This document shows positions 44,202 to 52,957 of a stretch of 64,000 nucleotides of DNA, in pieces. The DNA comes from CAIKMD01 sp035552195. GTDB taxonomy: Bacteria; Pseudomonadota; Alphaproteobacteria; ATCC43930; CGMCC-115725. The stretch is from contig DASZLU010000032.1 in NCBI GenBank assembly GCA_035552195.1, positions 12,403-76,402 of the forward strand, given 5' to 3'. Both the position numbers and the translations under genes were made by a program. Below the pieces are notes generated by a model that worked only from the letters and a program-made list of their open reading frames with translations, was not told the DNA's origin and did no database searches. Numbering within the stretch: position 1 is the first letter of the stretch; every line of letters starts with the position of its first letter.

Positions 44202-44601
44202 CGCTGCCGGCTTCACCCTGATCGAGACGCTGGTCGCCTTCGCGATCGTTGCGTTGCTGCTGCTGCCGCTGCTGCGCGGCTTCTCGACCGGGCTCGCCAG
44301 TACGTCGCGCGCCGATGCGGTCGATGGCGCGACAATGATCGCGCAATCGACGATCGAAAGCCTGACGCCGGATGCGCAAGCGGCGCACTTGACCGATCTC
44401 GATCTTCAAGAGGGCGCGTATCACGTCACCGGTCGGATCAGACCTTATGCCGGCGACGGCGCGCCGGACGCCAAGAGTCTGCCGCTGTCGCCTTACCAGA
44501 TTTCGGTCATGGTGCAGTGGCCCGAAGGTGCACGCACGCGTTCGATCGCGCTCGATGCCATCCGGCTGGGTCCGGCGCCTGCCATGGAGCACGAGCAATG
44601 A
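44185..44601 (+). CDS. gspI: type II secretion minor pseudopilin GspI
   Basis: Prepilin-like protein of 138 residues. The leader MQQSDNAAG is followed by FTLIETLVAFAIVALLLLPL, with glutamate at +5. I chose ATG 44185, six bases after GGAGG, over the GTG at 44179. The short soluble domain has QISVMVQWPEGARTRSIALD, the typical C-terminal strand pattern of GspI. It overlaps gspH upstream and gspJ downstream (ATGA), so minor pseudopilins are translated as a block. Confidence 0.87.
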   Translation: MQQSDNAAGFTLIETLVAFAIVALLLLPLLRGFSTGLASTSRADAVDGATMIAQSTIESLTPDAQAAHLTDLDLQEGAYHVTGRIRPYAGDGAPDAKSLPLSPYQISVMVQWPEGARTRSIALDAIRLGPAPAMEHEQ

Positions 44602-45221
44602 GACGCCGGCATCGGAGCGAAGCCGGCTTCACGCTGATCGAGCTACTCGTTTCGATCACTCTGCTCGCCGTGCTGTCGATGCTGTTGTTCGGCGGCTTGC
44701 GCATTGCGATGCGCAGCGGGGACGCCGTGGCCGCGCGCGTCGGCAACGCGCAGCAGATTGCCTCGGTCGACGATTTCATGACCAACGCGCTCGCCGCGGC
44801 GCAACCGCTCAAGGCCAGTACCGATGCCGACGCGTCGATCGATTTCGCGGGCGAATCCGATCAGCTTCAATTCGTCGCGCTTTTGCCGCCGGATATCGGC
44901 GTTGGCGGGTTCTTTCGTCTTCGCGCCGCACTCGACGGGCCGCGGCGACGCTTTGTCGTGACGGAAGCACCGTGGCCGCGTCCTGGCGTCGAACCGATTG
45001 CCTTCGATTCGCGGCCATCGGTTCTGCTCGACGGCGTTCGCAGCATCGCCTTCGCCTATTTCGGCGTGCCGGCGCCCAATCAGCCCGCCGGTTGGAACGA
45101 TCATTGGACCGATCGCGATAGCTTGCCGCAACTAATTCGCTTGCGTCTAATACTCGCCGATGGCTCGATCGCACCAGACATTGTCATCGCGCCGCGCTCG
45201 GCCGGATCAGGGGTTCAATAA
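44598..45221 (+). CDS. gspJ: type II secretion minor pseudopilin GspJ
   Basis: Prepilin-like protein of 207 residues. The leader MRRRHRSEAG is followed by FTLIELLVSITLLAVLSMLL with E+5. The GspJ-type soluble domain includes VVTEAPWPRPGVEPIAFDSR, SIAFAYFGVPAPN and WTDRDSLPQLIRLRLILADG. The start overlaps the gspI stop (ATGA) and its stop overlaps the gspL start (TAATG). In known systems GspI, J and K form the pseudopilus tip. The frame is open upstream from 44517 but only as antisense-like read-in. Confidence 0.88.
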   Translation: MRRRHRSEAGFTLIELLVSITLLAVLSMLLFGGLRIAMRSGDAVAARVGNAQQIASVDDFMTNALAAAQPLKASTDADASIDFAGESDQLQFVALLPPDIGVGGFFRLRAALDGPRRRFVVTEAPWPRPGVEPIAFDSRPSVLLDGVRSIAFAYFGVPAPNQPAGWNDHWTDRDSLPQLIRLRLILADGSIAPDIVIAPRSAGSGVQ

Positions 45222-46348
45222 TGAAAATGGATCGCAGCACGATGGCGCGCGCGGCCGAGCGGCTGCAATGGCCGCTGCGGGTCGAACCGGTGTTGCAGAA
45301 TGCGCTGCGCTGGTGGCTCGGCGAGCTGGCGAGTTTCGTACCCGAAGCGTTGCGCCAACGCATTGCCGGGCTGCGCAGCCGCTACGTGCTGGTCGATGAT
45401 GGCGCGGGGCTGATGCTCTGGCGCGAGACCGGGCGCGAGCGCGGGGCGATGGGTCGCCTCCATCAACGCCCGCGCACCGCCAACCAGCATCCGCTCGACG
45501 TTGTCCTGCGCTTGCCGGCGGAGAAAGCCTTGCGCGTTGCCGCGCCTTTGCCGCTCGCCGCCGAGCGCAATCTCGATCAGGTGATCGGTTTCGAATTCGA
45601 GCGGCTGCTGCCATTCCGGCGCGGCGAGGCGTATTACACCCATCGCGTCTTGGCGCGCGACAAGACGACGCAAAGTCTCCAGATCGAATTGACCGCCTTG
45701 CCGCGGATCGAGATCGATGAAACACTACAGGCGGCGGCGCGCGTCGGGCTGCATGTCGCGTCCGTCGAGATTCCGCCCGCCGCAATCGGCGACGTACCGT
45801 CGCTGATCGCGCTCGAGAAGCGTGGGCAGCAGCGTGCGACATCGCGGGGACGGCTGGTTCTGGCGGCGTTGGCGACGGTTGTGCTCGTTCTCGCTTTGGC
45901 CGCGATCGTGCTGCCGTTCTGGCAGGCGGAGCAGACCCGCGATCGGCTGACCGCGCAATTGACGGTGGCGCGGGGCGAGGCCGAGCTCAGCGCCAAGCTG
46001 CAAAACCAGATCGATGCGCGTCTTCGCGACCAGCATTTTCTCGTCGATCGACGGCAGCATATGCCGACGGTAACCCAACTGCTGGATGTACTGACACGGC
46101 TGACACCCGATGATACCTGGCTCACGGAATTGCAGCTCAACGGCAGCGATATGCGCCTGACCGGCGAGGCGGGCTCGGCCACGGGGCTGCTGGGGCTGAT
46201 CGCGCAATCGCCGGATTTCCGCAACGCCGCCTTCCGCTCGCCCGTCGTGCAGGACGCCAAGCTCTCGCGCGAGCGCTTCGATCTCGGGGCTCAGATTGCG
46301 CCAAATGACACCAAAGGAGCCGGAGCCAAAGGAGCTGGGGGCAAATGA
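45221..46348 (+). CDS. gspL: type II secretion assembly protein GspL
   Basis: Bitopic inner-membrane protein of 375 residues. The cytoplasmic actin-like domain is shortened, with VVLRLPAEKALRVAAPLPLA and a GFEFERLLPFRRGEAYYTHR block. One transmembrane segment lies near residues 215-235 (VLAALATVVLVLALAAIVLP). The periplasmic ferredoxin-like domain has LLDVLTRLTPDDTWLTELQL, also seen in PilN. GspL recruits GspE to the membrane. It overlaps gspJ and gspM by a base or more, and its C-terminus is a low-complexity KGAGAKGAGGK tail. Confidence 0.87.
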   Translation: MKMDRSTMARAAERLQWPLRVEPVLQNALRWWLGELASFVPEALRQRIAGLRSRYVLVDDGAGLMLWRETGRERGAMGRLHQRPRTANQHPLDVVLRLPAEKALRVAAPLPLAAERNLDQVIGFEFERLLPFRRGEAYYTHRVLARDKTTQSLQIELTALPRIEIDETLQAAARVGLHVASVEIPPAAIGDVPSLIALEKRGQQRATSRGRLVLAALATVVLVLALAAIVLPFWQAEQTRDRLTAQLTVARGEAELSAKLQNQIDARLRDQHFLVDRRQHMPTVTQLLDVLTRLTPDDTWLTELQLNGSDMRLTGEAGSATGLLGLIAQSPDFRNAAFRSPVVQDAKLSRERFDLGAQIAPNDTKGAGAKGAGGK

Positions 46349-46941
46349 ACAGTAAACTATCGCCCGGTGTCAGCCGCGCTGCCGCGCTCGCGATTCTCGT
46401 GGCGCTGATCGCGGTCTTCTATTTTGGCATCGCCACGCCGATCGTCGACGCGTATCAATCGATCGGCGCCGATACGGCTCAACTGCAAGAGCAGCTACGC
46501 CGCTATCAGCAAACCGGCAATAATCGTGCACAGCGCCAGGCGGAGCTTGCGGCGCTGGCGCAGCGTTCCTCCGCGGCCGACGGCTTTCTCCAGGGAGCGA
46601 ACGACACGCTGGTCGCGGTACAGATCCAAAATCGCCTCAAATCCCTCGCCGAAGCGGCGCATGCCGACTTGCGCAGCACCCAGGTCCTGCCGGCGCAAGA
46701 TGAAGGCGCGCTGCATCGGATCAGCGTGCGCGGGCAGTTCGCGACGAGCATCGCCGGCGCGCTGCAGATCTTCCATGGTCTCGAAGCGCAGTATCCGCTT
46801 CTCTTCATCGACAATCTGGACATGCGCGCGCGTCCGAGCACGACGCGCGAGATCCGCGGCCGGGGGGTCGATACCGGCGAGAGCGGTATGCTCGAGATGC
46901 AATTCGATATTTACGGCTATACCCAGAAGAGCCCGTCATGA
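46345..46941 (+). CDS. gspM: type II secretion protein GspM
   Basis: Bitopic protein of 198 residues. One transmembrane helix near residues 8-30 (RAAALAILVALIAVFYFGIA) is followed by a coiled-coil-like region (QLQEQLRRYQQTGNNRAQRQ) and a ferredoxin-like C-terminal domain with HRISVRGQFATSIAGALQIF and LLFIDNLDMRAR. GspM stabilises GspL. ATG 46345 overlaps the gspL stop. The identification rests on topology, size and position as much as on sequence. Confidence 0.82.
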   Translation: MNSKLSPGVSRAAALAILVALIAVFYFGIATPIVDAYQSIGADTAQLQEQLRRYQQTGNNRAQRQAELAALAQRSSAADGFLQGANDTLVAVQIQNRLKSLAEAAHADLRSTQVLPAQDEGALHRISVRGQFATSIAGALQIFHGLEAQYPLLFIDNLDMRARPSTTREIRGRGVDTGESGMLEMQFDIYGYTQKSPS

Positions 46942-47480
46942 GCGCGCTCGCCGCGTTCGGTCTCTCGCGCGCGCAGCTTGTGGTTGCGGCCGTGCTGACG
47001 GTGCTGGCTGCCGGTTTCGGTTCGGCCGTTGCGCTGGAGTGGAGCGCGCCTGCTGTCTCGTCCGCCGCCGAAGCGCCTCCGCCGGCCAAATCGGCGAAGG
47101 CGACCGATGCGGCGCCGGTCTATTCGCTCGCGCCGTTGTCGACATTTTCTGCCGTGATGGATCGGCCGCTCTTCTCGCCTGATCGCCGCCCGGCGCCGGG
47201 GGTCAGCGAGACGCTTGGTTCGTGGTCGGCTCTGGTATTGGCCGGTATTGTCGTGACGCCGGATTCGCACGAAGTGCTGATCGCGCATGGCACGCCGCCG
47301 AAATTGGTCCATCTTCAGGAAGGTCAATCGGTCGACGGCTGGACCGTGCGCGCCATCGAGCCGGATCATGTCGTCGTCGCCAATGGCGGCGAGCAGCATG
47401 AGTTGCGTTTCGGCAAGCGCCAGGACCAGCGGCCGGCGCGCGGCAATGCGCAGCGGGCTACGACGTCGGCGCAGGATTAG
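46938..47480 (+). CDS. gspN: type II secretion GspN/GspC-like protein
   Basis: Bitopic periplasmic protein of 180 residues. One membrane helix near 12-32 (QLVVAAVLTVLAAGFGSAVA) and a proline/alanine linker are followed by a homology-region domain: FSAVMDRPLFSPDRRPAPG and VLAGIVVTPDSHEVLIAHG, then KLVHLQEGQSVDGWTVRAIE. This matches the inner-membrane GspC homology region, which in other systems contacts the secretin. It lacks a PDZ or coiled-coil end. It overlaps gspM (ATGA). Its 3' end overlaps the convergent gspK by 23 bases. The secretin it would contact is not in the window. Confidence 0.8.
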   Translation: MSALAAFGLSRAQLVVAAVLTVLAAGFGSAVALEWSAPAVSSAAEAPPPAKSAKATDAAPVYSLAPLSTFSAVMDRPLFSPDRRPAPGVSETLGSWSALVLAGIVVTPDSHEVLIAHGTPPKLVHLQEGQSVDGWTVRAIEPDHVVVANGGEQHELRFGKRQDQRPARGNAQRATTSAQD

Positions 47481-48465
47481 GCGGCGCCTCGCGCGGTTGC
47501 TGCCAGCGCAGGATGCGATAAGGCCGCAGGGGCAGATTGCCGGACATGAGCACCACCTCTTCGCGGGTGAAGCGGGCGGTGCCGATGCGTGCGCGGGCCG
47601 TGATGGTGACGGCGCGCGGCGGCGTCACCGCGACATAGCGATCGACGCCGCCAAGGGCCGGTTTCTCGAAACTGGTTTGCTGGCGGGCGCCGAGGAAAAA
47701 GTCGACTTCTTCCGGGCTGATGCCCGGCACGGCCAGCAGGATCTCGCGCGTCGCGGTCAGCGGGTTGATGGTCGCGCGCTGCGAATAGACCGTGAGATCG
47801 GGTAGAAGCCGCGCCACGGCATCGTGCGACAGGCCGGGCAGCGATCCAATTTCCGATGCGTCGGCGAAAGCCTGCTGCGCCAATCCGCCGGGGTCGGCTC
47901 CGGTGAGGTCGCCGGCGAAGGCGAGAGCGGACGCCGCGCCACCGGTGAGCTTGGCAACGTCGGCGCGGCGCGCCGCGATGCCGGCGAGCAACGCGTTGCG
48001 ATCGTCGGCGTCGATGCCGAGTTCGTCGGCCAGCCCGGCGATCATATCGGCGGGAGCGACGTTGAGATCGATCTTACCGCTTTCGTCGACGATAGAGACG
48101 GCGACCGTGCTGTTGCCGATGTCAAAACTGGTCAGGCTGCCGTCGGTCGGCAGACGCTTCGTTGGATCCGGATCGAGCAGGCCGAGGATCGCGAGGGAAA
48201 CGCCCGATTCGGCGGCCTCGCGCGCTCTCGCGATATCGAGACGATTGCGGGCGATCACAGTCTCGCTGCTGGTATCGGCGGCGACGCCGGCGGCGAGCAG
48301 CGTCAGCAGCGCCAAGACCCAGATCACGAGCAGCAGCGCGAAGCCGCGCTGCGATCGTGACCAGTCGCTGGTTTTGGAAAAAGCGATCCCGCTGCCAGCC
48401 TGGGCTGGCAGCGGGACAGTCGTAATGAGCGGTTGAGAGGCCGCTTTAGTTCTGGCTGTTACCAT
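47458..48465 (-). CDS. gspK: type II secretion minor pseudopilin GspK
   Basis: Tip pseudopilin of 335 residues if started at ATG 48465; an in-frame TTG lies at 48486. The prepilin motif is RGFALLLVIWVLALLTLLAAG; as in other GspK proteins the +5 residue is not glutamate. The large alpha domain follows: ARAREAAESGVSLAILGLLD, GKIDLNVAPADMIAGLADEL and NPLTATREILLAVPGISPEE. The leader would be about 40 residues, far longer than usual. No ATG, GTG or TTG occurs between the upstream hairpin (48388-48415) and the motif, so the real start is uncertain. It is on the opposite strand from the other gsp genes. Confidence 0.85.
   Translation of the reverse strand: MVTARTKAASQPLITTVPLPAQAGSGIAFSKTSDWSRSQRGFALLLVIWVLALLTLLAAGVAADTSSETVIARNRLDIARAREAAESGVSLAILGLLDPDPTKRLPTDGSLTSFDIGNSTVAVSIVDESGKIDLNVAPADMIAGLADELGIDADDRNALLAGIAARRADVAKLTGGAASALAFAGDLTGADPGGLAQQAFADASEIGSLPGLSHDAVARLLPDLTVYSQRATINPLTATREILLAVPGISPEEVDFFLGARQQTSFEKPALGGVDRYVAVTPPRAVTITARARIGTARFTREEVVLMSGNLPLRPYRILRWQQPREAPPNPAPTS
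48378..48415 (-). terminator. rho-independent terminator of the phosphoesterase, inside the 5' end of gspK
   Basis: Perfect 13-base-pair stem (48403-48415 with 48388-48400) and a two-base nominal loop, followed on the minus strand by ATCGCTTTTT (48387-48378). It lies 31 bases past the phosphoesterase stop. The gspK reading frame runs through it, so it could also attenuate read-through into gspK. Confidence 0.8.
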
Positions 48466-50260
48466 CGCCACTGGCGTCGTCGACAACCAAGCCTGTCTGG
48501 TCGTTGAGGATCAGCCGGCCCATATTCGGCTGATCGTCGAAGTCGAACATGTTGAGGATCGAGCCGGCGATCCGATCGAAGGACGCGGTGCCCGCCGCCG
48601 GCGCGGTCGCGCCGTCGATGAAGGGCAGGTTCCAATTGTACTCGACGAAGGCGATCGTCGAGCTCTGATCGGTCGTCTTATGCGACACGTAGTTCACTTT
48701 CGACCACGGCGAGACTACCAGATAGGGCAGGCGCGGGCCGTAGCCGCAGCGTGGCGTGGCGGCTGCCGCGGTGCTGGCTGGCGTGCCGCAGACGCCGGAA
48801 GTGCTGATCGCGCCAGGCGACGCTGGGGTGGTCGAGGTGCTAAGCGGCAGGGTCGGAATGTACGAGTCATTCGCGTTGGTGCTGCCGTTGTTGGTGCCGG
48901 TGTTAAACGCGGTCTGATTGACGACGGGGCCGGGCACGTGATCGTACCAGCCGTCAGTATCGTCGTAGTTGATGACGACGGCAGTATCTTTCCACTCGCC
49001 CGATTGTTGCAGCGCGTTGATCACGTCGACCATGAAGGTCTGCGCCGAGAGCGGGTCGGAATTGCCCGGGTGCTCGTCCTGGTAGGCGGGCGCCTTGAGG
49101 AACGAGACCGCCGGCAGATTCCCAGCCTTCAAAGCCGTATAGAAATCGGACATGTCGTAATTGTGGTTGGCTTGCCCATTATGCCCGATCTCGGCGGCCG
49201 AAGCGGGACGCAGGTGATGCTGGTTGCGGGTCGACTTGTAGTACATGAACCCGGAATGGTGCGCCGAGTAATCCGTGACGGCCCCGTGGATGTCGGTGTT
49301 AGACGGGTTCCCGTCGAGCGCCGTCGGGTTGGGGACGCCGGGATGGCCCGGATGCGACGCGCCGCACACCGCCGGCGTCTTGGTCGAGCCGTCGGCGTTG
49401 AGGACGGCTGCCGAGGTCGGCGCGAAGCCGCCCTGGAACCAGCCCCAGCTGATGTTCTGCGCGTTCAGCAGATCGCCGATGTTCTTGCCTTCCATCTCGA
49501 CCGTGTTCTTACCGAGCACCGTGCCGCCCTGATCGGAGCCGCAATCGTCGAGCGCCGGATCGGGGTCACCGGTCACGGTCACGGCGTTGAAGGTCGCCAC
49601 TTGGCCGCCGCTGAACGTCAGCGCCAGATGCGCGCCGCCGGTCTGGCCGGCGACGAGGTTGAGCACGCCAACCGTCGACGGGCCGAACTGCGAGTCGAAG
49701 CTGTTGTCGCTCATCGCATAGTGTTGCGCGTAGTTCCACAGCCCGGTGACGGTGTTGCCGTCGTAATAGGCCATCACGGTCGAGCCATCGGTTCGGCAAC
49801 CGACGCCCATATGAGCCGTCGCCTGCACATACTTATCATTGAGACCGCCGTCCACCGCTTTCTGTTCGTCGGTGTAGTTGTGGTCTTGCGAGCAGGTATA
49901 GGCTTCGGCGCGGGTCAGCCGGAAGGGCTGCCGCAGATTCGGATTGTTGGTGAGCAGGCCGGCGGCGTGGAGGTTGTTGACCGCGGGGGTGTCGTCGGCG
50001 GCGGTGAATTTCGGCTCGCCTGCTCCGTTGGCCGCGTGCGGATAGGTCGCGAAATAGTGATCGAAGCTGATGTTCTCGCCGAAGATCACGACAAGGTGCT
50101 TGATCGGCGTCTGGGTCGGCGAGCCGGCGTTGGGATTGCCGTTTTGATTGTTGCCTTGGTTGTTATCGGCCCAGGTCGGCAGCGCGCTGAAGCTAAGCGC
50201 GGTTGTCGCGGCGAGGACCGCGAGCGTCTGCCTCCAATACGGGAGTCGTGTCGCCTTCAT
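48446..50260 (-). CDS. secreted phosphoesterase (acid phosphatase AcpA / phospholipase C family)
   Basis: Alkaline phosphatase-superfamily enzyme of 604 residues. The signal peptide ends near ALPTWA, followed by an Asn/Gln/Gly-rich linker (NNQGNNQNGNPNAG). The nucleophile region is VIFGENISFDHYFATYP (E-N-x-S-F-D-H-Y), and the second metal/substrate motif is NYDDTDGWYDHVPGP. A C-terminal RLPYLVVSPWSKVNYVSHKT is typical of AcpA and phospholipase C. ATG 50260 is preceded by GGGGAAAAG. It should hydrolyse phosphate esters outside the inner membrane. Being next to the T2SS genes it is a good candidate substrate for that system, as are known phospholipases C. Confidence 0.88.
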   Translation of the reverse strand: MKATRLPYWRQTLAVLAATTALSFSALPTWADNNQGNNQNGNPNAGSPTQTPIKHLVVIFGENISFDHYFATYPHAANGAGEPKFTAADDTPAVNNLHAAGLLTNNPNLRQPFRLTRAEAYTCSQDHNYTDEQKAVDGGLNDKYVQATAHMGVGCRTDGSTVMAYYDGNTVTGLWNYAQHYAMSDNSFDSQFGPSTVGVLNLVAGQTGGAHLALTFSGGQVATFNAVTVTGDPDPALDDCGSDQGGTVLGKNTVEMEGKNIGDLLNAQNISWGWFQGGFAPTSAAVLNADGSTKTPAVCGASHPGHPGVPNPTALDGNPSNTDIHGAVTDYSAHHSGFMYYKSTRNQHHLRPASAAEIGHNGQANHNYDMSDFYTALKAGNLPAVSFLKAPAYQDEHPGNSDPLSAQTFMVDVINALQQSGEWKDTAVVINYDDTDGWYDHVPGPVVNQTAFNTGTNNGSTNANDSYIPTLPLSTSTTPASPGAISTSGVCGTPASTAAAATPRCGYGPRLPYLVVSPWSKVNYVSHKTTDQSSTIAFVEYNWNLPFIDGATAPAAGTASFDRIAGSILNMFDFDDQPNMGRLILNDQTGLVVDDASGDGNSQN

Positions 50261-50559
50261 CTTTTCCCCTTTCAAAAAGGTGGGTTCTTGGTGAACTCCG
50301 TCGCCGATGCCAAACGTGCAACCGTGCAGCGATGGAAAACGCCGGGACTGTAAACACGGCGCGTTGCGGTTTTCTTTCAAATTTGTTCTGCCTCCGATTT
50401 TCAGATTTATCTCACGCGCTCGTGTGGCGGCGCTCCGCCCGAAACATCCACAGCGCTGCGAGACATGTCACAAAAGCGAAAAATTCGACCGCTACAGTTG
50501 CGCGAACGTGGCTTCGCGAGTGACCGCACCGTGTCGCTCCGACAACGGAAAGGCATGGG
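50261..50559. other. intergenic region between phosphoesterase and imelysin-like genes
   Basis: About 300 bases between divergent starts. Ribosome-binding sites are visible at both ends: GGGGAAAAG before 50260 (minus) and GGAAAGG before 50560 (plus). A short hairpin (GGCGG-CGCT-CCGCC) is present near 50427. I see no convincing promoter pair, Pho box or Fur box. Confidence 0.5.
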
Positions 50560-51348
50560 ATGATTGTTCGGCGGGTTTTTGCCGCGACGAGCGCGGTCGC
50601 GCTCGGTTTTGCGATGGCTCCATCGCTGCATGCGAGCACGCTCGACGAGTCAGCCGAACGCTATCGGCCGCTGATGATCGCCGATATCGATCGGACACTC
50701 GCCGGCGCGCAGAAGCTCAACGAGCGGATTGCGGCACAGGACGTGGCCGGTGCGCAAAAGGCTTGGATCGACGCGCGGATCGGATGGGAGCGCGCAGAAG
50801 TTTTTACAGCCGGCTTCGTATCCGAGCTCGACGAGATGATCGATGCCTGGCCGAACGCGCGGACCGGCTTTCACGCGATCGAGGCGAAGCTGTTCGGCGC
50901 GAAAACTATCGATGTCGTCGATCAAGCCAAGGATTTGAACCTTCACCTCGCCGATCTCGACGTGAAAGTTCACTACACGCCGTTCAACGCGCAAGGCTTG
51001 CTCAACGGAACGGCGCGGCTGGCTTATGAGGTCGGCGAGAACAAATCCGACGGCGGCGAATCGCAGTTCAGCGGCACGTCGCTCGACGATATGCGCAACA
51101 ACGTGGTCGGCATCGCGCTCGCTTACAAGACGGTGTTTGCCGACGCGTTGCATGCGCAAGACGCGAATCTCGCCGACCGGATTCAGGCGATGATCGACGA
51201 GATGGGGTCGCTCGTCGCCGTGAATGACCTCAAGAGCCTCGATACCGACGCGCTGCGCACGAACAGCGAGGATATCGTGATTGCGCTGCAAATGGCAGCG
51301 CCGAAAATCGGCCTGTACGCGCCGACGCTGGAGGATCTGACCCAGTGA
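50560..51348 (+). CDS. imelysin-family periplasmic protein (EfeO/M75-like)
   Basis: Exported protein of 262 residues. The signal peptide is RRVFAATSAVALGFAMAPSLHA. It is helix-rich with GWERAEVFTAGFVSELDEMI and the family H-x-x-E motif in TGFHAIEAKLFG, thought to bind metal. Imelysin proteins take part in iron or haem handling outside the cell membrane. Its stop overlaps the GTG start of a di-heme cytochrome c gene by three bases, so the two are coupled. No EfeU permease or EfeB peroxidase is present. ATG 50560 has GGAAAGG seven bases upstream. Confidence 0.85.
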   Translation: MIVRRVFAATSAVALGFAMAPSLHASTLDESAERYRPLMIADIDRTLAGAQKLNERIAAQDVAGAQKAWIDARIGWERAEVFTAGFVSELDEMIDAWPNARTGFHAIEAKLFGAKTIDVVDQAKDLNLHLADLDVKVHYTPFNAQGLLNGTARLAYEVGENKSDGGESQFSGTSLDDMRNNVVGIALAYKTVFADALHAQDANLADRIQAMIDEMGSLVAVNDLKSLDTDALRTNSEDIVIALQMAAPKIGLYAPTLEDLTQ

Positions 51349-52727
51349 GCAAAGTGACGGCGCGGCTCGGTGCCGCGATCGGCTTGGCGCTTCTTTTTCT
51401 CTGGTCGGCCGAACCCGCCGTCGCTTTTCCGATCAACGGCAATCACGGCGTCCTTCCGGCGGGGACCGAGCTCAACGAAGACGCGCTCGACGTCCCGACC
51501 GAGCTCTTCCACAGCGAAGTCTCGGGCGGCAGCAAATCCTATCTCGTCAATCTCGGCGACATGGCTTTCAGCTCGCCCGGTCTGTTCGGCGGCCCGGCCA
51601 AGCGCGCTGGTCTCAGCTGCGCGAGTTGTCACGTCAACGGCGCCTCGAATGCCAAGCTCTATGTTCCCGGCATGTCGAGCCGTGCCGGGAATTTCGACAC
51701 GACCCGCGGCTTCTTCAATCCGCGCGCCGATGACGGGGTGCTCAATCCGCTCACCATTCCCAGTCTGCGCGGCGCCCGTTATCTGGCGCCCTATGGGCAT
51801 GACGGCCGTATCGCCTCGCTGCGCGAATTCATCCGCAATGTCGTCGTCAACGAATTCGCCGGGCCGGAGCCATCGCCGGCGATCGTCGATGCCATGGTCA
51901 CCTACATCCAAGACATCGATTTTCTGCCCAATCCACTGCTCGGCGCCGGCGGCACGCTGAGCGACAAGGCTTCCGATTCGGCGCGCCGTGGCGAGGCACT
52001 GTTCAATAAGCCGTTCGCGTCCAACCCGTCGCTCTCTTGCGCGTCCTGTCATGTCCCGTCGGCAGCTTTCGTCGATCATCGCCAGCACGACGTCGGCACC
52101 GGCGGTCTCTTCAAGACGCCGACCTTGCTCAACGCCAAGTTCAACGCGCCCTATTTCCACGATGGGCGCTTCGGCGATTTCGACGAAGTCGTCACCTATT
52201 TCGATAAAACCTTCGCGCTCGGCCTCTCGGCGCAAGACCAGCGCGATCTCGTCGCCTATCTTTCGGCTATCGGCGATGGAGTCGAGCCGACGACCCCCGA
52301 TGGCCTCGATCCGCGCCTCACGGAGATCCGTGATTTCTCCAGCGTGCTGGCGACGGCGATCCCGGCGCAAGACAAAGAGGTGATCGCGCTCGCGGCCGAT
52401 ACGGTCGGTGGCGAGCTGCGCGAATTCAGCGAGCATTTTCCTGATCGCTTCGACAAGACGGTATCCGGCGGCGCGAACGAGCGGGCGACGGCGCGGGCCG
52501 CGCTCAAAGAGCTGGTGCTAAGCCTGCGCAAGCTGGCGCTCAGCGCGTCGCTGAATGATTTCGCCGGCGCGGCGACCGAATACGCCGCTTACAACAACCG
52601 GCTCGCTCAGATTACACCGAGCCTTAAAGCGGCCGAGCCGTGGTCGCTTTTCAATCCATCCGTGCACGATGCGCACTATGCTGGTTTGCGCGAGATGGCG
52701 GCCGCTGCTGGCGCCGCGTCGCATTAA
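51345..52727 (+). CDS. di-heme cytochrome c peroxidase (MauG-like)
   Basis: Periplasmic di-heme protein of 460 residues. The signal peptide (LGAAIGLALLFLWSAEPAVA) is followed by heme sites C92-A-S-C95-H96 and C232-A-S-C235-H236. The spacing of about 140 residues and GRIASLREFIRNVVVNEFAG between them fit the CcpA/MauG family. The C-terminal half, after about residue 330, is an extra helical region. The start is GTG 51345, overlapping the imelysin stop. MauG-type enzymes oxidise partner proteins or metals using peroxide. Pairing with imelysin suggests iron or copper oxidation during uptake (inference). Confidence 0.88.
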   Translation: MSKVTARLGAAIGLALLFLWSAEPAVAFPINGNHGVLPAGTELNEDALDVPTELFHSEVSGGSKSYLVNLGDMAFSSPGLFGGPAKRAGLSCASCHVNGASNAKLYVPGMSSRAGNFDTTRGFFNPRADDGVLNPLTIPSLRGARYLAPYGHDGRIASLREFIRNVVVNEFAGPEPSPAIVDAMVTYIQDIDFLPNPLLGAGGTLSDKASDSARRGEALFNKPFASNPSLSCASCHVPSAAFVDHRQHDVGTGGLFKTPTLLNAKFNAPYFHDGRFGDFDEVVTYFDKTFALGLSAQDQRDLVAYLSAIGDGVEPTTPDGLDPRLTEIRDFSSVLATAIPAQDKEVIALAADTVGGELREFSEHFPDRFDKTVSGGANERATARAALKELVLSLRKLALSASLNDFAGAATEYAAYNNRLAQITPSLKAAEPWSLFNPSVHDAHYAGLREMAAAAGAASH

Positions 52728-52957
52728 CATCTCAACGGCGAAGTTCACGCTCCTCCTCTGGAACGCCACAATCGCGCCCCGGTTGCGTCAAACAAACCGA
52801 CGACAAGAGAGAAACGGCAAGAACATTCGGTCGGTTTCAGCGTCCGGTGCCAAGTTACGCTGAAGCTGGGCGCAAGTCTCGAACCCAACCCTGATGCGAC
52901 TAGTTCGCCAGGCCGCGCAGCGTGACCTTGGCCGTTTGTATCCTTGGGTGGTTCGTT

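Noticed and set aside
50461..50500. Possible Pho box upstream of the phosphoesterase
   Set aside because: Only one half-like TGTCACAAAA is present; no second half at the required 11-base spacing.
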